Shown here in pieces: positions 8,401 through 17,208 of a DNA stretch of 64,000 nt. The position numbers were made by a program, and so were the translations under genes. The stretch is taken from contig NZ_JBNKFS010000011.1 of assembly GCF_050289425.1 (NCBI RefSeq), positions 1 through 64,000 of the forward strand, given 5' to 3'. How positions within the stretch are numbered: position 1 is the stretch's first letter; every line of letters starts with the position of its first letter. The stretch comes from Sedimenticola sp050289425. GTDB taxonomy: Bacteria > Pseudomonadota > Gammaproteobacteria > Chromatiales > Chromatiaceae. Below the pieces are notes generated by a model. It was not told where the DNA came from. It saw only the letters and a program-made list of their open reading frames with translations, and ran no database searches.

Positions 8401-9645
8401 ATGAGTATGAAAACCGAAAAAATCCTGGTCGTTCTTTTATCCGTTTTCGCCCTGAGCACATACAGTGCAACGGGGCTAACCGAACAGGTCATCAAGAAAT
8501 CCCCTACGACAAAAACCATCATTCTGTCCATTGATGGCGGTGGCATAAAGGGCGTTATTCCCGCGATTATTATTCAACAAATTGAATCATCACTGGGGAA
8601 ACCGTCTTACCGGCTATTTGATATCATCGGCGGAACTTCTACCGGCGGCATTATCAGCGCCGCCCTGACCACCCCCCGAGAAAACACCGGCAAACCCTAT
8701 ACCGCCAGTGAGTTAGTGGATATCTACCGCAAGGACGGCGATCAAATCTTCCTGGCCCAGGGTTGTGAGATTGAACAGTGTGCAACCTACTTCGCCGATA
8801 ACGGCAGCGGAAGTGGAATCGAACCCTATATGCGCAAGATGTATGGCCCCGATGTTTCGCTCATTAACAGCCGTAATAAAATGCAATCTTTACCGGGTAA
8901 CCGCGTAAAGCATATGTTCACAACTTCGTACATCGTGAATAACAGCCATAATAAAGTATCGGTACCCGCCCGTGGTCGAAACTTTGGCCCCTATCTTTTT
9001 AACTGGTTTGATGCTGTCAATCGACCTGCGACGGATAACTACACTGTGTGGGAAGCCGCCAGGGGAACGAGTGCCGCACCCACCTATTTCCCGATTGCCC
9101 ATGTGGGGGGAGGAATATCCCCCAGATCGTCTGCGGCCAGCAAATGGGTAGTGGATGGTGGAACCATGTCGAATAGTCCGGCTGTCTGGGGTGTGACAGA
9201 AGCCTTTAGAATCGGCATAGCCTCACGCCTTGAAGACATCATTGTTATATCGCTGGGAACGGGAATCCATGAAGGCGGTGCAGGTGTTGGTATTGATAGT
9301 AATGCGATAAAGAATGTTGTTCCTAAAGAAGGTAACTGGAGCACACTGCCCTGGATGGTCGAGAAGCTGGATGATCTTGAAGGTGCCGATCACAGTCGGG
9401 GGGCATTATTGAGTATTATTCTGGATGCCGTACAGTCGGTCACTAACAGCCAGTTGACCGCATTGAAACAGGCTGGACTAAAGTATTATCGCCTGGAACC
9501 GAAACTCACATACAGTCAAAGCCATATGGATAACATCGACCCGAACAATATCCAGTCTTTAATGACAACGGCAAAAACGTACATAGAGGGTGAAGGCGCA
9601 GCAATTTTTGAGGCTGTTATTAATGAATTACGAAGCTCACCTTAA
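8401..9645 (+). CDS. Secreted patatin-like phospholipase
   Basis: 414 residues. A signal peptide covers about residues 1-25 (KILVVLLSVFALSTYSATG), so the enzyme is exported. The patatin domain follows: oxyanion loop DGGGIKG at 45-51, nucleophile elbow GGTSTG with Ser80, and catalytic Asp252 in VVDGGTMSNSP. Patatins are Ser/Asp dyad lipid acyl hydrolases. It directly follows oleate hydratase. An attractive reading is that the patatin releases unsaturated fatty acids which the hydratase then hydroxylates, a combination suited to lipid salvage or detoxification of host or prey lipids. That coupling is inference. Confidence 0.9.
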   Translation: MSMKTEKILVVLLSVFALSTYSATGLTEQVIKKSPTTKTIILSIDGGGIKGVIPAIIIQQIESSLGKPSYRLFDIIGGTSTGGIISAALTTPRENTGKPYTASELVDIYRKDGDQIFLAQGCEIEQCATYFADNGSGSGIEPYMRKMYGPDVSLINSRNKMQSLPGNRVKHMFTTSYIVNNSHNKVSVPARGRNFGPYLFNWFDAVNRPATDNYTVWEAARGTSAAPTYFPIAHVGGGISPRSSAASKWVVDGGTMSNSPAVWGVTEAFRIGIASRLEDIIVISLGTGIHEGGAGVGIDSNAIKNVVPKEGNWSTLPWMVEKLDDLEGADHSRGALLSIILDAVQSVTNSQLTALKQAGLKYYRLEPKLTYSQSHMDNIDPNNIQSLMTTAKTYIEGEGAAIFEAVINELRSSP

Positions 9646-9992
9646 CCTGGGATATGTGAGACAGTACTGATTGTCACACTATTGATTTGCCTGTTGAGGC
9701 ATCATCAACGTGCCGAGTTCCATCATGGCTGGTCGATGGACGACATGGCCTCCTTGGAGGCCTAAGATCAACGGCAATAGAGCAGGTTCTGGCATATTTA
9801 AAGGCATCATTGATCAGACTTTGCTTAACTTAACTGATAGTTTTAGCATATCTGGTCATTTACCGTATGAGTGGCAGAAAAAATACAGTCCCGTACCGGA
9901 ATACGGGAACAGGAAACCGGCATTCGCGATGAAACAGGGGTTGAGTCTGTACGAGCATAAAGATAGTAATCGGCGAATTATAAAACTAAATC
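9646..9992 (+). repeat. Intergenic carrying the right copy of the flanking repeat (9725-9833)
   Basis: 9725-9833 repeats 6184-6308 (ATGGCCTCC, AAGATCAACGGCAATAGAGC, GCATATTTA, TTGCTTAACT). A frame of about 100 codons spans this segment and enters the next gene, but it consists of repeat sequence and has no family character. No terminator after the patatin gene was found. Confidence 0.65.
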
Positions 9993-10985
9993 ATGAAAAC
10001 TATAACTTCGCTGCACGAAACAGATTTTCATCTTAAATCCACGTTCTGGCTTTCTATCACTGCCGGAACCCTGGTATTGCCTTTTGCCTATTATCATTTG
10101 GCATATCAAGACCCGGTAATCGGTATCGGCGCCGTGATTACCTCGGTGAGTTTGTACATGGTTGCCTGGCTCTGTTACAAGAAGATCTATAAAACAATCT
10201 ATACCTTTATCTGGCTGACCCCTTTTACGACAATTTTTGTCGCTTACCTGACGAATAAAATTGGAATCAGCGGTACCTACTGGTGTTATTCAACGGTGCT
10301 GTTGTATTACTTTATGATGTCGGAGCGCCAAGCTTGGCTATCCAATATCTTGTTTATTCTGGTCAATCTACCGGTGGTATGGCAACTTCTGGAGACAACC
10401 GAGGCCATCCGGTTCACAGTCACTTTCCTGTTAGTCTGCACTTATTCGGCCATTTTTCTGCACGTCATTACCAGGCAGTATAGTGAACTTACCCATCAGG
10501 CGATTACCGACAAACTCACCGGTCTATATAACAGAACACTGCTTCAGGATTCGTTGATTTATGCGATACGTCAAGCCAAACGTACCAAAACGGGATTTAC
10601 GCTCATCATCATGGACATCGATCATTTCAAGAAGATCAATGACGAACTGGGCCATGATATGGGCGATCAGGTTCTGATACAGCTCGGAGCGTTTTTAAAG
10701 AGCTTTTTTCGCGAGAGTGACAAGATATTCAGAATCGGCGGCGAGGAGTTTTTGATACTGACTTACAATACCGAGGAAACCGACTGTATCAAAATGGTGG
10801 AAAAACTACGGAGGAAGATTGAAAACCTCCCACTAATACCCGACAGAAAGGTAACCGTCAGTATCGGCGTGGCCAGTCAGGGTTCCGCAAAAGACTGGAA
10901 GCAATGGATGAAGGCCTGCGACGAGAATCTGTATGAGGCCAAGAATGGTGGGCGTAACCGGGTAGTTGCCAGTTCGGTTGTCTAG
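9993..10985 (+). CDS. Membrane-bound diguanylate cyclase (GGDEF)
   Basis: 330 residues. Residues ~12-165 form about six membrane segments resembling a 7TM-like or MASE-type sensor region. Residues ~170-330 are a GGDEF domain with the intact signature GGEEF and an RxxD inhibitory site (RESD) five residues before it. DKLTGLYNR marks the domain start. It should make c-di-GMP with product feedback. It stands alone in the island, with no partner on either side. Confidence 0.9.
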   Translation: MKTITSLHETDFHLKSTFWLSITAGTLVLPFAYYHLAYQDPVIGIGAVITSVSLYMVAWLCYKKIYKTIYTFIWLTPFTTIFVAYLTNKIGISGTYWCYSTVLLYYFMMSERQAWLSNILFILVNLPVVWQLLETTEAIRFTVTFLLVCTYSAIFLHVITRQYSELTHQAITDKLTGLYNRTLLQDSLIYAIRQAKRTKTGFTLIIMDIDHFKKINDELGHDMGDQVLIQLGAFLKSFFRESDKIFRIGGEEFLILTYNTEETDCIKMVEKLRRKIENLPLIPDRKVTVSIGVASQGSAKDWKQWMKACDENLYEAKNGGRNRVVASSVV

Positions 10986-11129
10986 TCAGAACAAAAAGAT
11001 GTTGCCTAGTCTGAAAGCCAGTTCTGCCCAGTTTGATTAGATTGGATAAGCGAAACGAAACCATCATAGAACAGAACATGGGACACCCGCCATTTAGTCG
11101 ACAGTAAAACGCGCTATATATGTTCATAA

Positions 11130-11414
11130 AGACCCCGGAAAACAGGATCTGACACGAATGGCACGTTTGACGGTAAATATCTAACGGCAAATGTCGGAAT
11201 AGTTCATGACCGTGGAAACGCGCTTCATACTCAGAATCACCACGACGAGTTACTCGTAATCATTGAGGGCAACGTAGATTTCAAAGTTGGCGATGAAGTA
11301 AAGAATGTGAGCAAAGGCGATCTGGTATTCATCCCACAACACACGCTCCATGGGCCAATACTCGAGGAGGGACAAAGTCTTGCAGCACTTTCCATGTTTG
11401 CCCCCTTATTTTGA
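11130..11414 (+). pseudogene. Cupin-domain protein lacking its 5' end
   Basis: An open frame from just after a stop at 11127 to TGA at 11412-11414 has no usable start codon before the cupin core. It reads DGKYLTANVGIVHDRG, then HTQNHHDELLVIIEG, then KGDLVFIPQHTLHGP. The two histidine clusters and the E-G turn are the cupin metal-binding motifs. The sequence to the left resembles the dispersed repeat (CATTTAGTCG), so the gene was probably cut by the same mobile debris. Confidence 0.65.
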
Positions 11415-11604
11415 CCGATCCAAGAGCGATATTGTGTGGACAGAGACTCGCCTTGGTTAAGCCGGAGCCAAACCAAGCTCTGAAGGCAGGCAATTCAAGA
11501 TAATATTGCAAGCATAGTCGTAATTCATAAACAATTCGCAGAACAAGAGACTACAGTTGACGCTCCTGTTGTTGCATAACCTTCACTCAACTGTGCTGAA
11601 TATT

Positions 11605-12033
11605 ATGCCTGAAATGACCATCGAAGCCGTCAACCAAGCTGAACTACCGAAGTTGTGCAATCTATTCAATCTGGCTCGGGTTAAGAATGGCTGTTTTCCT
11701 GACGAGACTTTTGAGATGGCAGAGTTTGCTCAGGTGATCGAGGGCGAGCGTCTGTTTGTATCGCGAATTGCCAATAAAATCACTGGATTCGCATCGGTCT
11801 GGGAACCAGATAACTTTCTGCACCATCTGTATGTGTCGCCCCAGTATCAACGTCAGGGTGTAGGGAGTGCACTGCTTGATTACTGTGTAAACCTGTTCGG
11901 GTTACCGATGACACTTAAGTGTATCAAGGCAAATGTCGCGGCATGCGATTTTTACGAGAAGCATGGTTGGCACATTGCTGAGAAAGCCGAAGGTCCTGAA
12001 GGGAAGTATTTCCTGTATATCAGGGAGACGTAA
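11605..12033 (+). CDS. GNAT-family N-acetyltransferase
   Basis: About 142 residues from ATG 11605; upstream in-frame TTG (11557) and GTG (11593) codons are alternatives and no ribosome binding site decides between them. The GNAT acetyl-CoA motif is present as a V/L-rich strand followed by SPQYQRQGVGSALLDYC (Q/RxxGxG/A). The terminal motif is NVAACDFYEKHGW. It transfers an acetyl group to an unknown amine; the substrate cannot be told from sequence. Confidence 0.8.
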   Translation: MPEMTIEAVNQAELPKLCNLFNLARVKNGCFPDETFEMAEFAQVIEGERLFVSRIANKITGFASVWEPDNFLHHLYVSPQYQRQGVGSALLDYCVNLFGLPMTLKCIKANVAACDFYEKHGWHIAEKAEGPEGKYFLYIRET

Positions 12034-12114
12034 TCAATGGGGGCAAACCTCGTTGATTAGATTTCACTTTGCTGAGGGACTTCGAGTCAAAGCATGCTAA
12101 TAGGAGAAACGACT

Positions 12115-12735
12115 GTGACGTTAATGACAATCTTACTTTTTATACCTGCCTGCTTTGCTTTGAATATGGCACCTGGGCCAAACAATCTTCTTTCAATGGC
12201 CAATGCAAAAAGGTATGGCATAAGAACTGCCTGTTATGCGGGAATCGGCCGCCTCGTCGCGTTCTTAGGTATGATTACTCTTGCGGCGACGGGGCTTGCA
12301 ACCGTTCTGTACACATCTGAAAAGTTGTTCTTTTTAATAAAGGTTGTCGGAGGGCTATATCTCATTTGGTTAGCTTTCCAATTATGGATGGCAGACCCTT
12401 CAGACAGTGGAAGTGAAGCGCCAGGAGGAAGCAGCTTATTTCAGTTGGCGAAGCAAGAATTTTTTCTCGCGGCCGGAAATCCTAAGGCCATCTTGATTTT
12501 CACCGCCTTTCTGCCTCAGTTCGTAGACCCTACAGGTGCTGTTGGGTTACAGTTTTTAATTTTAGGCGAGCTGTTCTTAGTGCTTGAATGGATAGCAATA
12601 GCCGGGTACGCCTTTTTCGGAAAGGCCTTGCGGCATTGGTTCTCTCGGCCGTCAATGAGGCGTCTGTTTAACAGAATTTGCGCGGGGCTGCTTGGTAGCG
12701 CCGGGGTTGGACTTCTATTAGCGCGTCGTGAATAG
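12115..12735 (+). CDS. LysE/RhtB-family amino acid exporter
   Basis: About 206 residues from GTG 12115, chosen because AGGAG lies eight bases upstream; an ATG at 12094 precedes that site. It opens with the family signature (LLFIPACFALNMAPGPNNLL) and has about six membrane segments. LysE-family proteins export amino acids or related small molecules. The gene follows the GNAT gene on the same strand after ~80 bases. A perfect hairpin follows. Confidence 0.88.
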   Translation: MTLMTILLFIPACFALNMAPGPNNLLSMANAKRYGIRTACYAGIGRLVAFLGMITLAATGLATVLYTSEKLFFLIKVVGGLYLIWLAFQLWMADPSDSGSEAPGGSSLFQLAKQEFFLAAGNPKAILIFTAFLPQFVDPTGAVGLQFLILGELFLVLEWIAIAGYAFFGKALRHWFSRPSMRRLFNRICAGLLGSAGVGLLLARRE

Positions 12736-12744
12736 ACCAAGAAG

Positions 12745-12769
12745 ATCAATGGAGTCTGACTCCATTGAT
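12745..12769 (+). terminator. Perfect 12-bp inverted repeat after the LysE-type gene
   Basis: ATCAATGGAGTC and GACTCCATTGAT pair perfectly around a single T. The next bases are AGTTTG, a poor T-tract, so it may act as a weak terminator or an operator-like palindrome. Confidence 0.5.
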
Positions 12770-12810
12770 AGTTTGACTGAGTGATATGCGTAAACAACCG
12801 GGGACACAAA

Positions 12811-12941
12811 CAACCGGGGACAGACCACGGTTTTCTTGGATTGTCCTATTAAAAACTGGAGTCTGTCCCTGATTATTCATCTGCTCCCCTACGTCGGCGA
12901 CTGAACTACGACTTTGAGCGGCATAAGAGGAAGACGCTAAA
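12811..12941 (+). repeat. Upstream module of the second DUF1304 gene
   Basis: CAACCGGGGACAGACCACGG, TTTTCTTGGATTG, CCCTGATTATTC and GCATAAGAGGAAGACGC match 3601-3712 plus 3845-3907. It is the uninterrupted version of that module, without the 132-bp insertion. Confidence 0.75.
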
Positions 12942-13310
12942 GTGCAAAACATAGCAACTATTGCGACAGGTTTTGTGGCTCTGCTACACCTATACATCCT
13001 GTATTTGGAGATGTTTTTGTGGAACACCCCAAAGGGCCGAAAGACGTTTGGTCTTTCCGAGGAGTTTGCCGCCGCATCGAAGGTTTTGGCTGCTAATCAA
13101 GGGCTCTATAACGGCTTCTTGGCCGCAGGTCTAATCTGGGGCATGTGGCAAGGTTCCACAGGCCAATCGATCAAGATTTTTTTCCTGGCTTGTGTCGTTG
13201 TAGCAGGTGTTTTTGGCGCTGTAACATCCAATAAGAGAATCCTGTTTATCCAGGCGTTTCCTGGTGCTGTAGCATTGGCATTGGTGTTCTTGTCGGGTGA
13301 GTCACCATGA
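12942..13310 (+). CDS. DUF1304 family membrane protein, copy 2
   Basis: 122 residues with a GTG start, four hydrophobic segments and GAGGAAG upstream. It matches copy 1 (3908-4267) except for about ten mostly conservative changes (I/M, R/K, A/V, S/N, V/I, L/F) and a three-residue extension (ESP). The spread of conservative changes suggests both copies have stayed under protein-level selection since duplication. Function unknown. Confidence 0.85.
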   Translation: MQNIATIATGFVALLHLYILYLEMFLWNTPKGRKTFGLSEEFAAASKVLAANQGLYNGFLAAGLIWGMWQGSTGQSIKIFFLACVVVAGVFGAVTSNKRILFIQAFPGAVALALVFLSGESP

Positions 13311-13373
13311 GTACCAAGACAAAATGAGTACAGGACAGAACTCCACCTCACTAGGGTTCAATAGACACCACGT

Positions 13374-14420
13374 CTAACAAGACCGTCCGCCTCTGAGTGA
13401 CTGGAAACGCTGGCGGTATCGGCCAGGTGTGACTCCTGTCAGGCGTTTGAACAGTCTGCGAAACGAGGTTGGATCTTCGTAGCCTGTCTGGTGTGCGATC
13501 AGGTCGATCGCAGCGTCTGTTGCTTCGAGCAGATGTTTGGCCTCTTCGACGCGTAGCGTCTGCACATAGTCGATCGGCGTATATCCGGTCGCCGCCTTAA
13601 AGCGGCGTTTGAACGTGCGCTCCGCCAATCCGGATTGTTGCACCATACCCATGACCGGGTTGGGGGCATCGTAATGTTCAGCCAACCATTGTTGGGAGTT
13701 CGCAATTACGGCATCTTCGTGACGTTTCGGTTTGCTCATTGCCGCAAACAGGAGTTGGCCCTCGCTGCGGTCCCCGAACAGGTACAGCTTCGCGGCGTTT
13801 ACCGCCATGCCTTCGCCGTAATAGCTTGCAATCAGGTAAAGCACCAGATCTTCCCAGGCCGCCATGCCGCCGCAGGTTACGATGCGTTTCTCTTCATCGA
13901 CCGGCACCAGCACCCGCCCTGCTTCGAGTTTCACCTGTGGATAAAAGCGTTTGAAATGGGCGACATAGGCCCAATGGGTCGTCGCCGGTTTGTCATCGAG
14001 GAGCCCGCTACCGGCGAGCAACACCGAGCCGGAGCAGACCGAGCAGACCGTCCCGCCCGCATTGTAAATGCGCTTGAGCCAGCTTTTGACCTGCGGCCAC
14101 TTATGGTCGTGGCTGGTATCCGGATTGATCGCGAGATCGGTAACAATCACCACATCCGCATAGTCGATCTCATCCAGCGATGCATGCGGCGTAATCGGAA
14201 CACCGCCCACACAGGTAAAGGGGTCACGCGACGGCGCCACAATCCGCACGTCAAATTCCACCGGATTCTGGGGCCCGCCCATCACTTCGGCCCAGGCGGC
14301 GCCAAACGACGAAAGCACTTCAAATAGGCCGTACAACACGGCCCCGGATGATTCGGGAACGGCAACAATACCGATAACCGGCGGTTTTTTGGATTGAGAG
14401 GCAGTCATTTCGCCAGCCAT
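13374..14420 (-). CDS. GlxA-type AraC-family transcriptional regulator
   Basis: 348 residues. Residues ~13-190 form a DJ-1/PfpI-like domain, with the elbow cysteine region VCSVCSGSVLLAGSGLL. Residues ~240-340 carry two AraC helix-turn-helix motifs (LAERTFKRRFKAATGYTPID, then AIDLIAHQTGYEDPTSFRRL). The gene is divergent from the methyltransferase/monooxygenase pair, with ~100 bases between starts, so it probably regulates them. The inducer is unknown. Confidence 0.88.
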   Translation of the reverse strand: MAGEMTASQSKKPPVIGIVAVPESSGAVLYGLFEVLSSFGAAWAEVMGGPQNPVEFDVRIVAPSRDPFTCVGGVPITPHASLDEIDYADVVIVTDLAINPDTSHDHKWPQVKSWLKRIYNAGGTVCSVCSGSVLLAGSGLLDDKPATTHWAYVAHFKRFYPQVKLEAGRVLVPVDEEKRIVTCGGMAAWEDLVLYLIASYYGEGMAVNAAKLYLFGDRSEGQLLFAAMSKPKRHEDAVIANSQQWLAEHYDAPNPVMGMVQQSGLAERTFKRRFKAATGYTPIDYVQTLRVEEAKHLLEATDAAIDLIAHQTGYEDPTSFRRLFKRLTGVTPGRYRQRFQSLRGGRSC

Positions 14421-14523
14421 ATTGGCACGTTTGGCCTGTTTTAGTCCATTTTCACTCTAACCAAGCCACACACGTCCTCATACCATGACCCCTCGAGTAA
14501 GCCCATTACGAAAGGAAACGGAC

Positions 14524-15642
14524 ATGTACACTGAAGCCGAAAACCGAATACCGTTTGAAAACAGCACCCCTACCCCCGAGGCCGGGGAAAAATTCCTCGA
14601 ACGTACCTGCGACATCATCAATGCCGGTGCGCAGGCGGTGATGATCTCCATCGGCCACCGCGCCGGGTTGTTCGACACCCTGGCTCGTCTCAAGCCCGCG
14701 ACAAGCCTGCAGATTGCCGATCAAGCCGGACTGGCGGAGCGTTACGTGCGTGAATGGCTGGCGACCATGGTGACCGCCGGTATCGTCACCTACTCGCCCC
14801 AGGGAAAGACCTATTACCTGCCGCCCACGCACGCCGCCTGCCTGACGCGCGGCGCGCCACTCGGCAACGTGGCCGTGTTCGCACAGCATGTGGCAATGAT
14901 GGGGGCGCTTCAGGAGCAGACCCTGCACTGCCTTGAAAGCGGTGCCGGCACCCGCTATGGCGATTACCCCTGTTTTCACCAAGTCATGGCCGAGGATAGC
15001 GAACTGTCGGTGGTCGATTCACTGATCGACACCATCCTGCCGATGATCGACGGGGTCGTTGCACGGTTACAGGCCGGTATCAACGTCCTCGATGCCGGTT
15101 GCGGCAAGGGACTGGCCCTGATGAAGATGGCTGAGCACTACCCGCAGAGCCACTTCACCGGTTACGACCTGTGCGCGGACGCCATCACCGAGGCATCGCA
15201 TACCGCCAAATCCCGGGACCTGCACAATGTCCGCTTTGCCGTTAAGGATATGACCGATTTTGAAGAGCCCGAGAGATACGATTTCATCACCTCTTTCGAT
15301 GCGATTCACGACCAAAAGCATCCGGCAGCGCTGATTGCCCGCATCCAGCGCGCACTCAAGCCTTCAGGAATTTACCTGATGCAGGACATCGGCGGTTCAG
15401 CCCGGCTCGAAAACAATCTCGATTTTCCGATGGCATCATTGCTCTACGCCATATCCGTTACGCACTGCACGCCGGTTTCGATCGGCCAGGGCGGCGAAGG
15501 ACTGGGTACCATGTGGGGCTGGGAGACGGCCCAGGCGATGCTCGAACAGGCCGGTTTCGCACAAATCGAACGCCGCTTGTTGGAACACGATCCGATGAAC
15601 GTGTGGTTTATCAGCCGCAAGGAGCCGTCTCATGTCTCCTAA
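14524..15642 (+). CDS. SAM-dependent methyltransferase with N-terminal winged-helix domain
   Basis: About 372 residues from ATG 14524, preceded by GAAAGGAAACG; an in-frame ATG at 14485 lacks a ribosome binding site. Residues ~30-100 resemble the dimerisation winged-helix of Rv2258c-like methyltransferases (TSLQIADQAGLAERYVREWL). The SAM-binding motif VLDAGCGKG lies at about 188-196, with an acidic strand end (FTGYDL) and an FDAIHDQ post-motif. It overlaps the next gene by 11 bases and so is translationally coupled. Substrate unknown. Confidence 0.85.
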   Translation: MYTEAENRIPFENSTPTPEAGEKFLERTCDIINAGAQAVMISIGHRAGLFDTLARLKPATSLQIADQAGLAERYVREWLATMVTAGIVTYSPQGKTYYLPPTHAACLTRGAPLGNVAVFAQHVAMMGALQEQTLHCLESGAGTRYGDYPCFHQVMAEDSELSVVDSLIDTILPMIDGVVARLQAGINVLDAGCGKGLALMKMAEHYPQSHFTGYDLCADAITEASHTAKSRDLHNVRFAVKDMTDFEEPERYDFITSFDAIHDQKHPAALIARIQRALKPSGIYLMQDIGGSARLENNLDFPMASLLYAISVTHCTPVSIGQGGEGLGTMWGWETAQAMLEQAGFAQIERRLLEHDPMNVWFISRKEPSHVS

Positions 15643-16846
15643 TGCCACGGTAAAAGACGATAACGTCGTCATCATTGGTGCGGGTGCCAGCGGACTGGCA
15701 GTTGCCGAAGCGCTGCGCGAACGCGGCATCCCGGCTCGAATAATCGAGCAAGCGAACCGCGTGGGCGATGCCTGGTATCACCGCCACCCGCAACTGCGCC
15801 TGAACACGCACCGCCATCTGTCCGCCCTGCCGGGGCTCGCCATTCCAAAAGCCGCTGGCGCCTTTCCGTCACGCGATAGCATCATCCGCTATCTCACCGA
15901 TTACGCGAAACGGCTCAATGTACCCATCGACTATGGCGTAGCGGTGACGCGCATCGACCGGGGTCAGACGGGATGGATGATCACTACCGACTCAGGCCAT
16001 TATCATGCGCGTCACGTAGTCGTCGCCACGGGCCACGCCCGCATACCCACGATCCCCTCTTGGGAGGGCCGCGAAACCTTTGGCAAACCGATCATCCACG
16101 CTGCCGAATTCGGCGATCTCGCTCAATACCGCAAGAAGAAGATCCTGGTTGTCGGCGCGGGCAATTCGGGTACCGATATCCTGAACCATCTCGCCACCAT
16201 CGAGACGGACCAAGTCTGGGTATCCGTCCGGCACGGACCGGTGATCTTTCCGGTTCGGCTGTTCGGTATCCCGATGCAACGCCTGTCGCCGCTGTTCGCC
16301 GTCATGCCGGTGCGCCTGGCCGATGCGATGCTCGCGCTCACCGAGACCGTGGCCTTCGGTAACCTGGCAAAGTGGGGGCTGCGTAAACACCCGCAAGGGG
16401 GCATAACGCGCCTGCTGGATACCGGCACCGCACCGGCTATCGACAACGGATTCGTCGCCGCGCTGAAGGCTGGAAAGGTAACCGTCGTGCCTGAAATCAC
16501 AGGCTTTGAGGCAACCGGTGTGCGCCTGGCCGACAACCAAACCATCGAGCCGGATATCGTCATCGCGGCAACCGGTTACCGTACCGGCTTACAGTCGATG
16601 CTGGGGCACCTTGATGTGCTGGACGCCTCGGGTGTTCCGAAGACACATGGCGACGCGCAACTGGATGCTTATCCCGGTTTATGGTTTACCGGCATGCAAC
16701 CCCGATTGACGGGCTTTTTCCAGCTGGCAGGCAGCACTGCCCGCGCCATTGCCCTGGCAATCGATCGTAATCTGGATCTCTGGAGCGCCAGCTTACCCGC
16801 CGACCTGTTCGAAATGCCGATGGATACCCCGTCGCCCCGGGGTTGA
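15632..16846 (+). CDS. Flavin-containing monooxygenase-like NAD(P)/FAD oxidoreductase
   Basis: 404 residues. The FAD motif VVIIGAGASGLAV lies at ~12-24 and the NAD(P)H motif ILVVGAGNSGTD at ~170-181, with an FMO/YUCCA-like segment between (VVVATGHARIPTIPSWEG). ATGY near residue 312 is the second conserved glycine region. Such enzymes oxygenate N, S or C centres in small molecules. The start overlaps the methyltransferase stop by 11 bases. With the divergent GlxA-type regulator this looks like a small inducible modification pathway; the substrate cannot be assigned. Confidence 0.88.
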   Translation: MSPNATVKDDNVVIIGAGASGLAVAEALRERGIPARIIEQANRVGDAWYHRHPQLRLNTHRHLSALPGLAIPKAAGAFPSRDSIIRYLTDYAKRLNVPIDYGVAVTRIDRGQTGWMITTDSGHYHARHVVVATGHARIPTIPSWEGRETFGKPIIHAAEFGDLAQYRKKKILVVGAGNSGTDILNHLATIETDQVWVSVRHGPVIFPVRLFGIPMQRLSPLFAVMPVRLADAMLALTETVAFGNLAKWGLRKHPQGGITRLLDTGTAPAIDNGFVAALKAGKVTVVPEITGFEATGVRLADNQTIEPDIVIAATGYRTGLQSMLGHLDVLDASGVPKTHGDAQLDAYPGLWFTGMQPRLTGFFQLAGSTARAIALAIDRNLDLWSASLPADLFEMPMDTPSPRG

Positions 16847-17208
16847 TCGGGTCATTAAACATAACTAATGGGTCAGCGCCCTTTAGTTAGCGTGGCCCCA
16901 GTGGTGGGTGACGGCACACCGAGTCGTGGAGAAAAATCGGCACACAATTGCAGGCCCCTAGGGTTTGGGGGTTAGTGGTCGAATACGGAAAATAAGGCAT
17001 GATGAAGGAAAATCACGCCTACCCCCCCAAACAAGGGATTTCACATTACCGGGTCTCTGTTTAATCTACGCCACGGATATCAACCTACTGAATCGATACT
17101 CTTTATTGTCAATCTAAGTACAGCTTTCAGTAAGAAAGGCGACAAGTTCCGACTCTGCATGTGATGCTGCCGAGAGTAGCGTAAGTAAAAAATATATTGG
17201 ATAAAATC
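16847..17208. other. Intergenic, no gene recognised
   Basis: About 360 bases between the monooxygenase and the first PEP-CTERM gene. It has a GC-rich left half with short C and G runs (CCTAGGGTTTGGGGG near 16957, CCTACCCCCCC near 17020) and an AT-rich right half that probably holds the promoter of the following gene. No coding remnant or clear terminator was seen. Confidence 0.4.

Noticed and set aside
9710..10036. A 108-codon plus-strand frame
   Set aside because: It consists of the flanking repeat and overlaps the diguanylate cyclase start in another frame.
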